From assembly GCF_040834005.1 (NCBI RefSeq), contig NZ_CP162129.1:2008001-2072000 (forward strand): 64,000 bases of DNA, read 5' to 3'. The notes below the pieces were generated by a model. The model was not told the DNA's origin. It did not search any database and saw nothing but the letters and a program-made list of their open reading frames with translations. Origin of the DNA: Paenibacillus sp. PL2-23 (GTDB taxonomy: Bacteria; Bacillota; Bacilli; Paenibacillales; Paenibacillaceae). Positions within the stretch are counted from its first letter, which is position 1; each line of letters opens with the position of its first letter. Of this stretch, positions 17,963-26,477 are shown one piece after another. Both the position numbers and the translations under genes were made by a program.

Positions 17963-18144
17963 ATTAGCGCCTCCATTAGCGGTCTATTCCTTAACAATAG
18001 GATAACGTTCGGCATACTGTCAATGGACAACTTCGGTTTGTGTAGTAGTCGGAATTGTCTCATTGGAAGTCGAGTATAACGCTTACAGAGCCAATGGCTA
18101 GAACGTATAATGGCAGGAAAGAAACAATGCTGAGGGGGAGAAGA

Positions 18145-20643
18145 ATGAGGCAGACTTGGAGCTTGAATACGGATTGGAAGTTTTATTACGGGGACCTTGT
18201 TAATACCAATTACGACGCTGTGCACAAGGAAAGATATTCAAATCCGCATTGGATCAAGTCCGGTAATCATGGAATTGCCAAATGGGGGTATGACGATTCA
18301 ACTTGGAGTGACGTTCGGGTTCCACACGACTTCGTGCTGGAGCGCGGCGAATATGATACGCAGGTGCCTGCGTCACACGGCTCGCTGAAGAAGGGTGTTG
18401 GCTGGTATCGCAGGGCATTTATGCTGACCGAGGATATCGCGTCGAAACGCTTAACTATTGAATTTGACGGGGTGTTCCGGAACTGCTCCATATGGGTGAA
18501 CGGCCATTATGTAGGAGGTCATTTAAGCGGGTATACCAGCTTTGCTTATGATATTACAGAGGTGGTGCATGCCGAAGAGCCGAATGTAGTAGCGGTCCGG
18601 GTGGATGCAAGTGAATTCGAAGGCTGGTGGTATGAAGGCGGCGGCATATATCGCGAAGTTAGACTGGTAATGACGGATTCGCTGAGAATATCGCATTGGG
18701 GAACGTTCGTAAAGGCTGAGCTCGATTCAATTGAGAACAAAGCGCTTGTTGTCATCGAGACGGAGGTAGACAGCCATTACGAGAAGGACGTAGCATTTAA
18801 GCTGCAATCTGTCATCATGGGGCCAGATGGAGAGCTGGCTGGCGAAGCCGTTACATCTGCTGATATCTCCGCGGATGATAGTCTAACGCTCAAGCAGTCC
18901 GTTACTCTGGAGGCTCCTTGTCTCTGGTCCACGGATTCACCCAATTTATATACGCTCAAGAGTATGTTATTCATTGGAGACGAAGTTGTTGATAGATACG
19001 AAACGGTCTTCGGAGTGCGGACGATTGCCTTTGATGCCGAGCGAGGATTTCTGCTGAATGGTCAGCCGCTGAAGCTTAAGGGCGTATGCTGCCACGAGGA
19101 TCATGCCGGCGTCGGCATGGCGGTGCCTGCAGCCGTTAATGAATTCCGTATTCAGCGATTAAAGGAGATGGGCTGCAATGCGTACCGAACGTCGCATAAT
19201 CCGCCCGCTCCTTCCGTCCTTGAGGCTTGTGATCGGCTAGGCATGCTCGTCATTGATGAGGTGCGTCAAACGGATGCAACAAGTGAAGGGCTGAGCCAAT
19301 TGAGAAGTCTCATCCGAAGGGACCGGAACCATCCATCCATTATCTTATGGTCGTTAGGCAATGAGGAAATGAATATTCAAGGGAAGGACGCAGGTGTGCG
19401 TATATTGCACGCCATGCAAAAACTTGCGCATAAACTTGATCCAAGCCGCAAGTGCACGTACGGTATGAATGCCGACTGGCTGCCGCTTACGCAGTATCAT
19501 GAAGAGAACGGCTTCCATATCGACGTTCATGGCTTTAACTATATGATGAGAAGGAATTGGGATGCGTACGATCAGTTTCACAAGGCTTATCCGGACAAAC
19601 CGTTTATCGGTACCGAGAATGCTTCGACGCTGTCCACCCGCGGTGTCTACAGGAAGTCATTCGCCGATCGCTCGTTAAACATCTCCGAGCATGGCAAAGC
19701 AACAGTCATCTGGTCGAATTCGGAGCGTGAAGGCCTTATTAGTGCTTATGGTGAAACGTATCCATTGTGGGGAGCTCAGCCGGAGGAAGCCTGGAAGGCG
19801 GCGGCGGAGCATGACTTTGTAGCGGGATTGTTTGTATGGACGGGGTTCGACTACCGAGGAGAAACATTCCCTTATGAATGGCCTAGCGTCATCTCTCGAT
19901 ACGGGATTATGGATTTGTGCGGCTTCCCGAAGGATATTTATTATTACTATCAAGCTAGATGGACGAGCCAGCCCGTGCTGCACCTACTCCCGCATTGGAA
20001 TTGGCAGGGAAGCGAAGGGGAATTGATCGATGTATGGGCATTCTCGAACATGGATGAGGTGGAATTATTTTTGAACGGGAACAGTGCAGGAAGGCGACCT
20101 GTTCCTGAGCATGGCCATGCCGAATGGCAGGTTGTCTACGAAGCGGGTGAATTAATGGCGTGTGGGTACCGCAATGGCGAGCTAGTGCTGACGGAGGTTG
20201 TTGCGACAACAGGCGAGCCGGCCCAGATCCTCCTGAGCTCCGAGAGGACCACTCTTATAGCCGATAATGAAGATGTATGTATCGTGCAAGCAGCGATTGC
20301 CGATGCAGCCGGTCGAATCGTTCCGAATGCAGACGCGCTCTTGACGTTTTCTGTAGAAGGACATGGTCAGTTAATTGGTACAGGCAATGGCAACCCGGAA
20401 AGCCATGAGGATGACAAGTCGCCCTGCCGAAGAGCTTTCAAAGGACTGTGCCAGGTGCTGGTATGGGCCAACGGAGCAGGCGGTGACATTCGTCTGATTG
20501 CTGAAGCGGAAGGCGTAAAGCGTGGAGAATTAACTATTCACATTGAGACTTCGGATAAAACATCGCTTGCGTCCACGTTGAGATCTGCCGAGCTGATTCC
20601 AACGGGCACGGGTCGGAGAGATGCAGCCGACGGCGGTGTCTGA
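18145..20643 (+). CDS. GH2 beta-galactosidase/beta-glucuronidase family protein, cytoplasmic
   Basis: This 832-residue GH2 enzyme starts at ATG 18145 (GAGGGGGA at 18132-18139); ATG 18127 is an alternative. Domains in order are the N-terminal sugar-binding jelly roll (about 1-190, with FRNCSIWVNGHYVGGHLSGY), an immunoglobulin-like domain, the TIM barrel (about 300-600), then DUF4982/Ig-like C-terminal domains. The acid/base is in SLGNEEMN (E407) and the nucleophile in FIGTENAS (E491). There is no signal peptide. GH2 exo-enzymes are present in agar and porphyran pathways, where they remove beta-D-galactose. A sulfatase gene follows 68 bp downstream. Exact specificity (galactoside or uronide) cannot be read. 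Confidence 0.88.
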   Translation: MRQTWSLNTDWKFYYGDLVNTNYDAVHKERYSNPHWIKSGNHGIAKWGYDDSTWSDVRVPHDFVLERGEYDTQVPASHGSLKKGVGWYRRAFMLTEDIASKRLTIEFDGVFRNCSIWVNGHYVGGHLSGYTSFAYDITEVVHAEEPNVVAVRVDASEFEGWWYEGGGIYREVRLVMTDSLRISHWGTFVKAELDSIENKALVVIETEVDSHYEKDVAFKLQSVIMGPDGELAGEAVTSADISADDSLTLKQSVTLEAPCLWSTDSPNLYTLKSMLFIGDEVVDRYETVFGVRTIAFDAERGFLLNGQPLKLKGVCCHEDHAGVGMAVPAAVNEFRIQRLKEMGCNAYRTSHNPPAPSVLEACDRLGMLVIDEVRQTDATSEGLSQLRSLIRRDRNHPSIILWSLGNEEMNIQGKDAGVRILHAMQKLAHKLDPSRKCTYGMNADWLPLTQYHEENGFHIDVHGFNYMMRRNWDAYDQFHKAYPDKPFIGTENASTLSTRGVYRKSFADRSLNISEHGKATVIWSNSEREGLISAYGETYPLWGAQPEEAWKAAAEHDFVAGLFVWTGFDYRGETFPYEWPSVISRYGIMDLCGFPKDIYYYYQARWTSQPVLHLLPHWNWQGSEGELIDVWAFSNMDEVELFLNGNSAGRRPVPEHGHAEWQVVYEAGELMACGYRNGELVLTEVVATTGEPAQILLSSERTTLIADNEDVCIVQAAIADAAGRIVPNADALLTFSVEGHGQLIGTGNGNPESHEDDKSPCRRAFKGLCQVLVWANGAGGDIRLIAEAEGVKRGELTIHIETSDKTSLASTLRSAELIPTGTGRRDAADGGV

Positions 20644-20711
20644 TCGGCAATGATAGGGAGCTGCACGATTCTCTTGTCTAGCATTCCAATACGTACCGGA
20701 GGACAACAGAT

Positions 20712-22223
20712 ATGACACAATCTCATGATCGACCCAACCTATTATTTATTATGTCAGATGACCATGCAGCCAATGCCATTAGTGCTTATAGCTCCAGGCT
20801 GGCTGAGGTATTCGCGACTCCCCACATCGACAGGCTGGCCAAGGAAGGGGCGCTCTTCCGCAATTTCTTCTGCACAAACGCCATATGCACACCTAGTCGC
20901 GCGACGATTCTGACCGGTTTGTATTCCCACCATAATGGTGTGAAGACGTTAAGCGACAGCTTGAGCACGGAGCTGGAGACGTATCCTCGAAGGATGCGGG
21001 AAGCGGGCTACGAGACGGCCGTTATCGGCAAGTGGCATCTGCACAGCGAGCCGCAGGGATTTGACCATTACGATGTGCTGTCCGGGCAGGGCACGTATTG
21101 GAATCCCAGCTTTATGAGGTCAGGCTTTGACTGGTCATCCATATCCGATGTTCATGATGTGATTACCGGGACGAGACATGCTGGGTATGTGACGGACATT
21201 ATTACGGACAAATGTCTGGAGTGGCTGGAAGCACGAGATCCATCCAAGCCCTTTATGTTGCATTGTCACCATAAGGCACCGCATGACGATTTCGAATATC
21301 ATCCCCGTTATGAGCATCTGTTCGACGGGATAGAAATTCCGGAGCCGGAAAGTTTGTGGGAGAATCGGGAGCATCGTTCAGAAGGCTCCCGAGACTACGG
21401 TACGTCTGTGTCGGAGCGTAATCCGAAGCGGAATGCCGTCCTGCGACAGAGCGATCCGTCTTACCCGACCGGTCCTCTTGAGCTTGCGGGCCTGGATGCG
21501 GAAGGGAGAACCAAAGCGGCGTATCAGAAATATTTGAAGGATTATCTTCGAGTTGTCAAGGGAATAGACGACAATGTAGGCCGATTGCTTGACTACCTGG
21601 AGCAAAGCGGACAACTGGAGCATACGATTGTCATCTATACCTCCGATCAGGGGATGTTTCTCGGCGAGCATGATTATATCGACAAACGCTGGATTTATGA
21701 AGAAGCGCTACGGATGCCGTTCCTCATTCGGTATCCAAAGGAGATCGAGCCGGGCACCGTGATGGAATCGCTCGTGAGCAATATTGATATCGGACCGACA
21801 TTGTTGGATTATGCCGATACCGACTATACTTGCAAAGTGGACGGGAGCAGCTTCAGAGGGCTGTTGAACGGGTCACAGATGGAATGGAAGGACGCCATCT
21901 ATTATCGTTATTGGATGCATCTAACGCATCATGATAACCCGGCGCACTTCGGCTTGCGGACGAGAGAATACAAGCTGATCTTCTTCTACGGCTTGCCGCT
22001 GGACGCCTCGGGAGCACTGGATGAGGAGACGCCTGCATCATGGGAATTTTATGATTTGCGGCAGGATCCTTACGAGATGAATAATGTATATGGACATCCC
22101 GAATACAAGGAGCTTATTAAAGAAGCGAGACAAAAGTTGTTTGCGATAAAGAAGAGTGCAGGCGATGATGATTCAGCTTATCCAGAGCTGCTGGAACGAA
22201 TAGCGCTATCACAGTACAGCTAG
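20712..22223 (+). CDS. S1-family sulfatase (formylglycine type), cytoplasmic
   Basis: This 503-residue sulfatase has RPNLLFIMSDDHAANAIS (D16, D17), the maturation motif CTPSR (C59) and the second metal site YTSDQGMFLGEHDYIDKRW (about residues 312-330). D-Q-G replaces the more usual D-N-G, a common variant. LHCHHKAPHDDFEYH is a recognisable substrate/metal strand. ATG 20712 has GGAGGA 9 bases upstream. It lacks a signal peptide. It follows the GH2 gene, so it presumably works on the same imported oligosaccharide. The C-terminal part NVYGHPEYKELIKEARQ is typical of choline-sulfatase/iduronate-sulfatase-like proteins. Confidence 0.9.
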   Translation: MTQSHDRPNLLFIMSDDHAANAISAYSSRLAEVFATPHIDRLAKEGALFRNFFCTNAICTPSRATILTGLYSHHNGVKTLSDSLSTELETYPRRMREAGYETAVIGKWHLHSEPQGFDHYDVLSGQGTYWNPSFMRSGFDWSSISDVHDVITGTRHAGYVTDIITDKCLEWLEARDPSKPFMLHCHHKAPHDDFEYHPRYEHLFDGIEIPEPESLWENREHRSEGSRDYGTSVSERNPKRNAVLRQSDPSYPTGPLELAGLDAEGRTKAAYQKYLKDYLRVVKGIDDNVGRLLDYLEQSGQLEHTIVIYTSDQGMFLGEHDYIDKRWIYEEALRMPFLIRYPKEIEPGTVMESLVSNIDIGPTLLDYADTDYTCKVDGSSFRGLLNGSQMEWKDAIYYRYWMHLTHHDNPAHFGLRTREYKLIFFYGLPLDASGALDEETPASWEFYDLRQDPYEMNNVYGHPEYKELIKEARQKLFAIKKSAGDDDSAYPELLERIALSQYS

Positions 22224-22251
22224 TTTAAATTCATACAACTGCAGTTCAGCG

Positions 22252-22282
22252 AAGCGGAGGCCCCTATGGTGTCTCCGCTTTC
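22252..22282. terminator. Stem-loop between convergent sulfatase and MFS genes
   Basis: AAGCGGAG (22252-22259) pairs with CTCCGCTT (22273-22280), followed by TTCTT on the plus strand. It lies between two convergent stops. Confidence 0.6.
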
Positions 22283-22306
22283 TTGAAATATAAAGAAAGC
22301 TTGCTT

Positions 22307-23467
22307 TCATAATGGCTCGTCCACATTAGGCCTCTTGCTTGGCTTAACAACCCATGTTCCTCCGACAAGGAATACCCCGCTAAGTATAAATACGGATAGA
22401 AGTCCTGCTGAGGAACCGATCAAGCCGAAGAAGAGAGGAGCCACGATCTGGGAGGCTCTGTTGACGGTTAATCTAAGACCAAGCACCTCTCCCGTGCGGG
22501 ACTTCGGAGACGCATTATAAGTCGTCGTCATGGATAGAGGCTGACTGCAGCCGAGCCCGGCTCCCATACAAGCGCTCAGCACCGCGAGTACCAGAATATG
22601 ATCCCAGATCGGCAGGAGCAGGAAGCAGATGCCGGCGACGAAGATAGAGGCCATCAACACATAATCACGTCCGAAGGCGTTCGTCAGCTTGGTTAGAGAG
22701 AAGCGCACGACTACCATCATCAACCCTTGAAGGGTTAATATCCAGCCAATAGATGAAGCCGAGATATCCATTCCTTGGGCATACAAGGGGAAATAAGCGA
22801 CAAAGATATCGCGGCTGTATAGAGCTAGCGCGCTCGAAATCATCGCCTTGCGCAGCTGCGGAATCTTCAGAAGTCCCAGGGAGGATATTAAAGTGGCTTC
22901 AGCCGGAGCTGTTGTTTTGCCAGAAGCTTGGAGACGCCAGGCCAATATGAACGCAATGATACACAATACTAGAGAAGCTGCAAAGACGGACGGATAGGAG
23001 ATATGCTCCGCCATATAGCCGCCAGCTACAGGTCCAGCCACCGCTCCCACCGAAACGGCGGTTGAGAACATGCTGAAATAGTAATCCCGCTTATGCGGGG
23101 GAGCAGCATTCCCCAGAAGGTTTTGCAAGGAAATTACAATGAGAACATGAGAGATACCCACAATAATCTGCGAAAGATAAAGCGCCCAAAGCGAATCAAT
23201 CAGCGCGGGTATGGCCATACCTGTCCCAACTCCGATAAAGCCGCTTAATACCGGAAGCCGGTCCCCGACCTTGTCCGCAATTCTTCCTGCATAGATGGAG
23301 AGGAATAATGGAATCAATGCGTATGCTGCGGTTAAGTATCCAATTTCAAGAGTAGAAGCGCCGAGCTCGGCTCCGTACAAGGTCACGATGGGGCGGGTCA
23401 TATTCAAGATCATCTGAAAGCAAAAAATAGCGATCAGTATAATTCGAAAGCTCATAGCGGCGCGCAA
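22307..23467 (-). CDS. Major facilitator superfamily transporter
   Basis: This membrane protein of about 386 residues has twelve hydrophobic segments and the MFS loop motif AGRIADKVGDRLPVLSG after helix 2. I choose TTG at 23465-23467 as start because AGGAGGGG lies 7 bases upstream; ATG 23500 has no ribosome site and ATG 23455 is too far from the SD. Substrate and direction are unknown. A role in sugar or sulfate-conjugate movement is suggested only by position inside the polysaccharide locus. The gene is divergent from the GH50 gene, with a shared 230-bp intergenic region. Confidence 0.85.
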   Translation of the reverse strand: MRAAMSFRIILIAIFCFQMILNMTRPIVTLYGAELGASTLEIGYLTAAYALIPLFLSIYAGRIADKVGDRLPVLSGFIGVGTGMAIPALIDSLWALYLSQIIVGISHVLIVISLQNLLGNAAPPHKRDYYFSMFSTAVSVGAVAGPVAGGYMAEHISYPSVFAASLVLCIIAFILAWRLQASGKTTAPAEATLISSLGLLKIPQLRKAMISSALALYSRDIFVAYFPLYAQGMDISASSIGWILTLQGLMMVVVRFSLTKLTNAFGRDYVLMASIFVAGICFLLLPIWDHILVLAVLSACMGAGLGCSQPLSMTTTYNASPKSRTGEVLGLRLTVNRASQIVAPLFFGLIGSSAGLLSVFILSGVFLVGGTWVVKPSKRPNVDEPL

Positions 23468-23516
23468 GAATGATCCCCTCCTAATACGTACGGGATACAT
23501 TATATCATGATTGCTT

Positions 23517-23548
23517 TTGACGAACTGTACATGGTTTTTCCATATAAA
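23517..23548 (+). promoter_or_regulatory. Possible sigma-A promoter of the GH50-sulfatase operon
   Basis: TTGACG (23517-23522) and CATATA/TATAAA (23541-23548) are spaced 18-20 bases, slightly long. This is the best match between the divergent MFS and GH50 genes. Confidence 0.35.
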
Positions 23549-23592
23549 AAAGCTAAAATTTTCATATTGGATTGGAATGCCAATCCTTTACA

Positions 23593-23607
23593 ATGAAAGC
23601 GCATCCA
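23593..23607 (+). promoter_or_regulatory. CcpA-binding cre box upstream of GH50
   Basis: ATGAAAGCGCATCCA matches the 15-base consensus WTGNAANCGNWNNCA at all defined positions. It lies about 90 bp upstream of the GH50 start and downstream of the putative promoter, a typical roadblock position. Confidence 0.7.
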
Positions 23608-23695
23608 AGAATTGCGAGTAAAGGGGAGAGGAGGACAGCTTAACAATAACGGGCAAACCATATCACATGAATTTGAATTTGGGAGGTAATAAAAT

Positions 23696-26371
23696 TTGAA
23701 GCGACTATTTGCAGGCCTGCTTACCTTGGCTATGATTGCCGGGCTGGCGGGACAGCCTGGCACAGCCAACGCAGCCACCCCGTTCCCTACTTTGAACTTC
23801 GATAATGGCGTAATCCCCTCTTATGTAACAGGCTCGAACGCTACACTTCAGATTGTAACGAATACGACAGGGTCTAAGGCGCTCAAGGTCAACTACGCCG
23901 TTGCGGACTTCCCCTCCGTGAAGTTTGCGCCCGCCACGCCATGGAGTGTAGGCTCCGGCAATGCGATTGCCTTCGAGCTGACGAATGCAAGTAATAAGGA
24001 TATTACATTCTACCTGCGTGTGGATGACAGCGCCCAAGCCGACGGCGTGAAGGATTCTATCGTTAGTCAGGCGGTAGCGAAGGCCGGGACGACTAACCAA
24101 TATTTTCTGAGTCTCAACTCCGCGGTGCTGGATTTGGGCATGCGCTTCCTGCCGCCTAATCCTGCCGGCTTACAGATGGGATATGCATGGGGAGATAAGT
24201 CCATTGATCCCGCCAATGTTGTGTCCTTGCAATTTTTTCAGATGTATCCCAGCACTGCTACAGCCTTGGTCATTGACAATTTGAGAGTGATCCAGGATCC
24301 CAATTCGAATCTAAGCTACTTGAACGGCATTGTCGATAAGTATGGTCAGTATTCAGGGGCAAGCTGGAGCGAGAAGATCAACAGTGACCAGGATCTCTTG
24401 AACGATAAAGCAGAGGAGGCGCTTGCGCTTAACGGTTCACAGCCCATTGCTACAAGCCAATACGGAGGGTGGAAGAACGGTCCCAAGCTGCAAGCGACAG
24501 GTCGATTCAGGGTTGCTCAATATGGGGGCAAGTGGACATTGGTTGATCCTGAAGGGTACTTATTCTTCTCGACTGGTGTGGACGTCGTCCGCTTGGATGA
24601 TATGCACACCTGGATCTCGGGACGGGATGCGATGTTCAAGGACCTTCCGGCCAAAAACAGCTCACTCGGCGAGCACTTCCGTTATACAACGACAGTAGGC
24701 AGCCCGCCGCTGGGACAAACCGAGGGCTGGCTGTTCAATCACTATTCCGCGAACCTGGAACGCAAATACGGAACCGATTATATCAATAAGTGGAAGGATG
24801 TATCCGTGGCCCGCTTCAAAAATTGGGGCTTCAACTCGCTTGGCAATTGGTCGGAGCCAACGCTGTTCTTCGGCAAGGGCTCCCAGCACAAGCTGGCGTA
24901 TGTGGCCAATGGCTGGACGAGTTGGGGAACCCACACTACCATTCCAAGCGGGGAGTGGGGAGGGGTTGCCGACCCGTACGATCCGCAGTTCACGGTCAGT
25001 GTCAACGATATGGTGCAGAATCAGATTGTTGCGTATGGCGTCGCGCAGGACCCATGGCTTATCGGCATTTATGTAGATAATGAAATCCCTTGGGGCAGTC
25101 CTGCTACTACACAGAGCAAATATTTGCTTATCAGCAACCTGTTAGCCATGAATGCTGCTGACAGCAAAAGCTATGCCAAACGTGCCATGATCGCCCATCT
25201 GAAGACCAAATACAGCAACAACATTGCAGCATTAAACGCCCAGTGGGGCACTTCATTCGCTTCCTTCTCAGCAATAGACGCGCCGTTCAAGCCGGCGCAA
25301 ATCTCAAACGGCATGCTTCCCGACTATTCAGCGATGCTGAAGCTTCTGGCAAAAAAATATTTCAGTATCGTAGATGCCGCCTTGACACAAGCACTGCCCA
25401 ATACTCTGTATCTGGGCTCCAGGTTTGCGGAATGGGGCATTAGCAAGGAGGTTCAAGAGGCCGCCGCTGAATATGTGGATGTGGTGAGCTACAACGTCTA
25501 TAAGGAGTCTGTTAACGGTCATAGCTGGATGGATATCGCTGCGCTGAACAAGCCTGCTATTGTAGGAGAGTTTGCCTTCGGATCCAATGATAGAGGTATG
25601 TTCGGAACGGGTCCGAACTCGGAATCCGCCGCGTCAAGCCAGCAGGATCGGGCGTCCAAATTTACGAATTATATGAATGCCGCCTTGCAGAATCCTTATT
25701 TTGTCGGCGCGCATTGGTTCCAATATGTGGATGAGCCGCTGCTTGGCCGTCATTGGGACGGCGAAAATTACAATCTGGGCTTTGTGGATGTGGCCGATGT
25801 TCCGTATGCTCCTCTTGTCCAAGCCGCTAAAACGGTTCACGCTCAAGCCTATGCCACAAGATTCGGCAGCACAGGGAATACGAAGATATCCTTCGAAACC
25901 TCGGAGAATCTATCCCTGATCAGCGCTTATAATCAAGCGACTATTCAATATGTGTCACAGGGCGCAACCGATGGTGTTCGCGCTATGAAGGTCAATGTAG
26001 GCACTCTCGATACGGTGTATGCCGGAGTAGAGTTCAAACCTGCTTCGCCATGGAATCTGGGAGCTGCGCCATCCATCACGGCAGATGTGACCAACCCAAC
26101 CGCATTGCCGATACAGCTCCGATGCAACGTGCTGGATAATAATGGACAGCTGAGAACGTTTTATTTTACCGTAAATGCCAATGCTTCTCGCACCATTACG
26201 CTCGGCAGCTTCGGCGCCTCGCCTGCCCAAACGTCTGGGGCTGACGGCTATTGGGGAGCGACAAACGGATTGTCGACGGCCCAAATCAAGTCCATCAGCT
26301 TCTACTTGTGGGAGGACGCGCCGCAAAGCGGGAATTCGTTTATAATGGATCGTCTGCTTGTATCCAAGTAA
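23696..26371 (+). CDS. Secreted GH50 beta-agarase-like protein with two jelly-roll domains
   Basis: This 891-residue protein has a signal peptide (about 1-27, ending A-N-A-A). An N-terminal jelly roll (about 28-200) is repeated at the C-terminus (about 725-891): both contain VKF/VEF-P-A-S/T-PW-x-(L/V)G and end IDNLRV/MDRLLV. The catalytic barrel between them shows GH50 marks GWKNGPKLQATGRFRV, YVDNEIPWG (E463, acid/base), YLGSRFAEWG and VGEFAFGSNDRGMFGTG (E625, nucleophile). GH50 enzymes cut the beta-1,4 bonds of agarose, mostly releasing neoagarobiose or neoagarotetraose. The start is TTG 23696 with GGAGGT at 23682-23687. It is exported, while the enzymes further downstream in the pathway are cytoplasmic. 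It is followed by a sulfatase gene. Confidence 0.85.
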   Translation: MKRLFAGLLTLAMIAGLAGQPGTANAATPFPTLNFDNGVIPSYVTGSNATLQIVTNTTGSKALKVNYAVADFPSVKFAPATPWSVGSGNAIAFELTNASNKDITFYLRVDDSAQADGVKDSIVSQAVAKAGTTNQYFLSLNSAVLDLGMRFLPPNPAGLQMGYAWGDKSIDPANVVSLQFFQMYPSTATALVIDNLRVIQDPNSNLSYLNGIVDKYGQYSGASWSEKINSDQDLLNDKAEEALALNGSQPIATSQYGGWKNGPKLQATGRFRVAQYGGKWTLVDPEGYLFFSTGVDVVRLDDMHTWISGRDAMFKDLPAKNSSLGEHFRYTTTVGSPPLGQTEGWLFNHYSANLERKYGTDYINKWKDVSVARFKNWGFNSLGNWSEPTLFFGKGSQHKLAYVANGWTSWGTHTTIPSGEWGGVADPYDPQFTVSVNDMVQNQIVAYGVAQDPWLIGIYVDNEIPWGSPATTQSKYLLISNLLAMNAADSKSYAKRAMIAHLKTKYSNNIAALNAQWGTSFASFSAIDAPFKPAQISNGMLPDYSAMLKLLAKKYFSIVDAALTQALPNTLYLGSRFAEWGISKEVQEAAAEYVDVVSYNVYKESVNGHSWMDIAALNKPAIVGEFAFGSNDRGMFGTGPNSESAASSQQDRASKFTNYMNAALQNPYFVGAHWFQYVDEPLLGRHWDGENYNLGFVDVADVPYAPLVQAAKTVHAQAYATRFGSTGNTKISFETSENLSLISAYNQATIQYVSQGATDGVRAMKVNVGTLDTVYAGVEFKPASPWNLGAAPSITADVTNPTALPIQLRCNVLDNNGQLRTFYFTVNANASRTITLGSFGASPAQTSGADGYWGATNGLSTAQIKSISFYLWEDAPQSGNSFIMDRLLVSK

Positions 26372-26477
26372 AGAAATGAGGGAAGCAGCAACAAATTACC
26401 TCCCAATAGCATTTGTTTACCGTTGCTTAGCCTAATCCCTTGTATTAATGTCTAATGTACAAGGGAGGGAGAAGGTC

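Noticed and set aside
18074..18087. cre box GTATAACGCTTACA before the GH2 gene
   Set aside because: Only about 12 of 14 positions fit and the conserved TG/CA end is lost; it could equally be part of an AraC operator.
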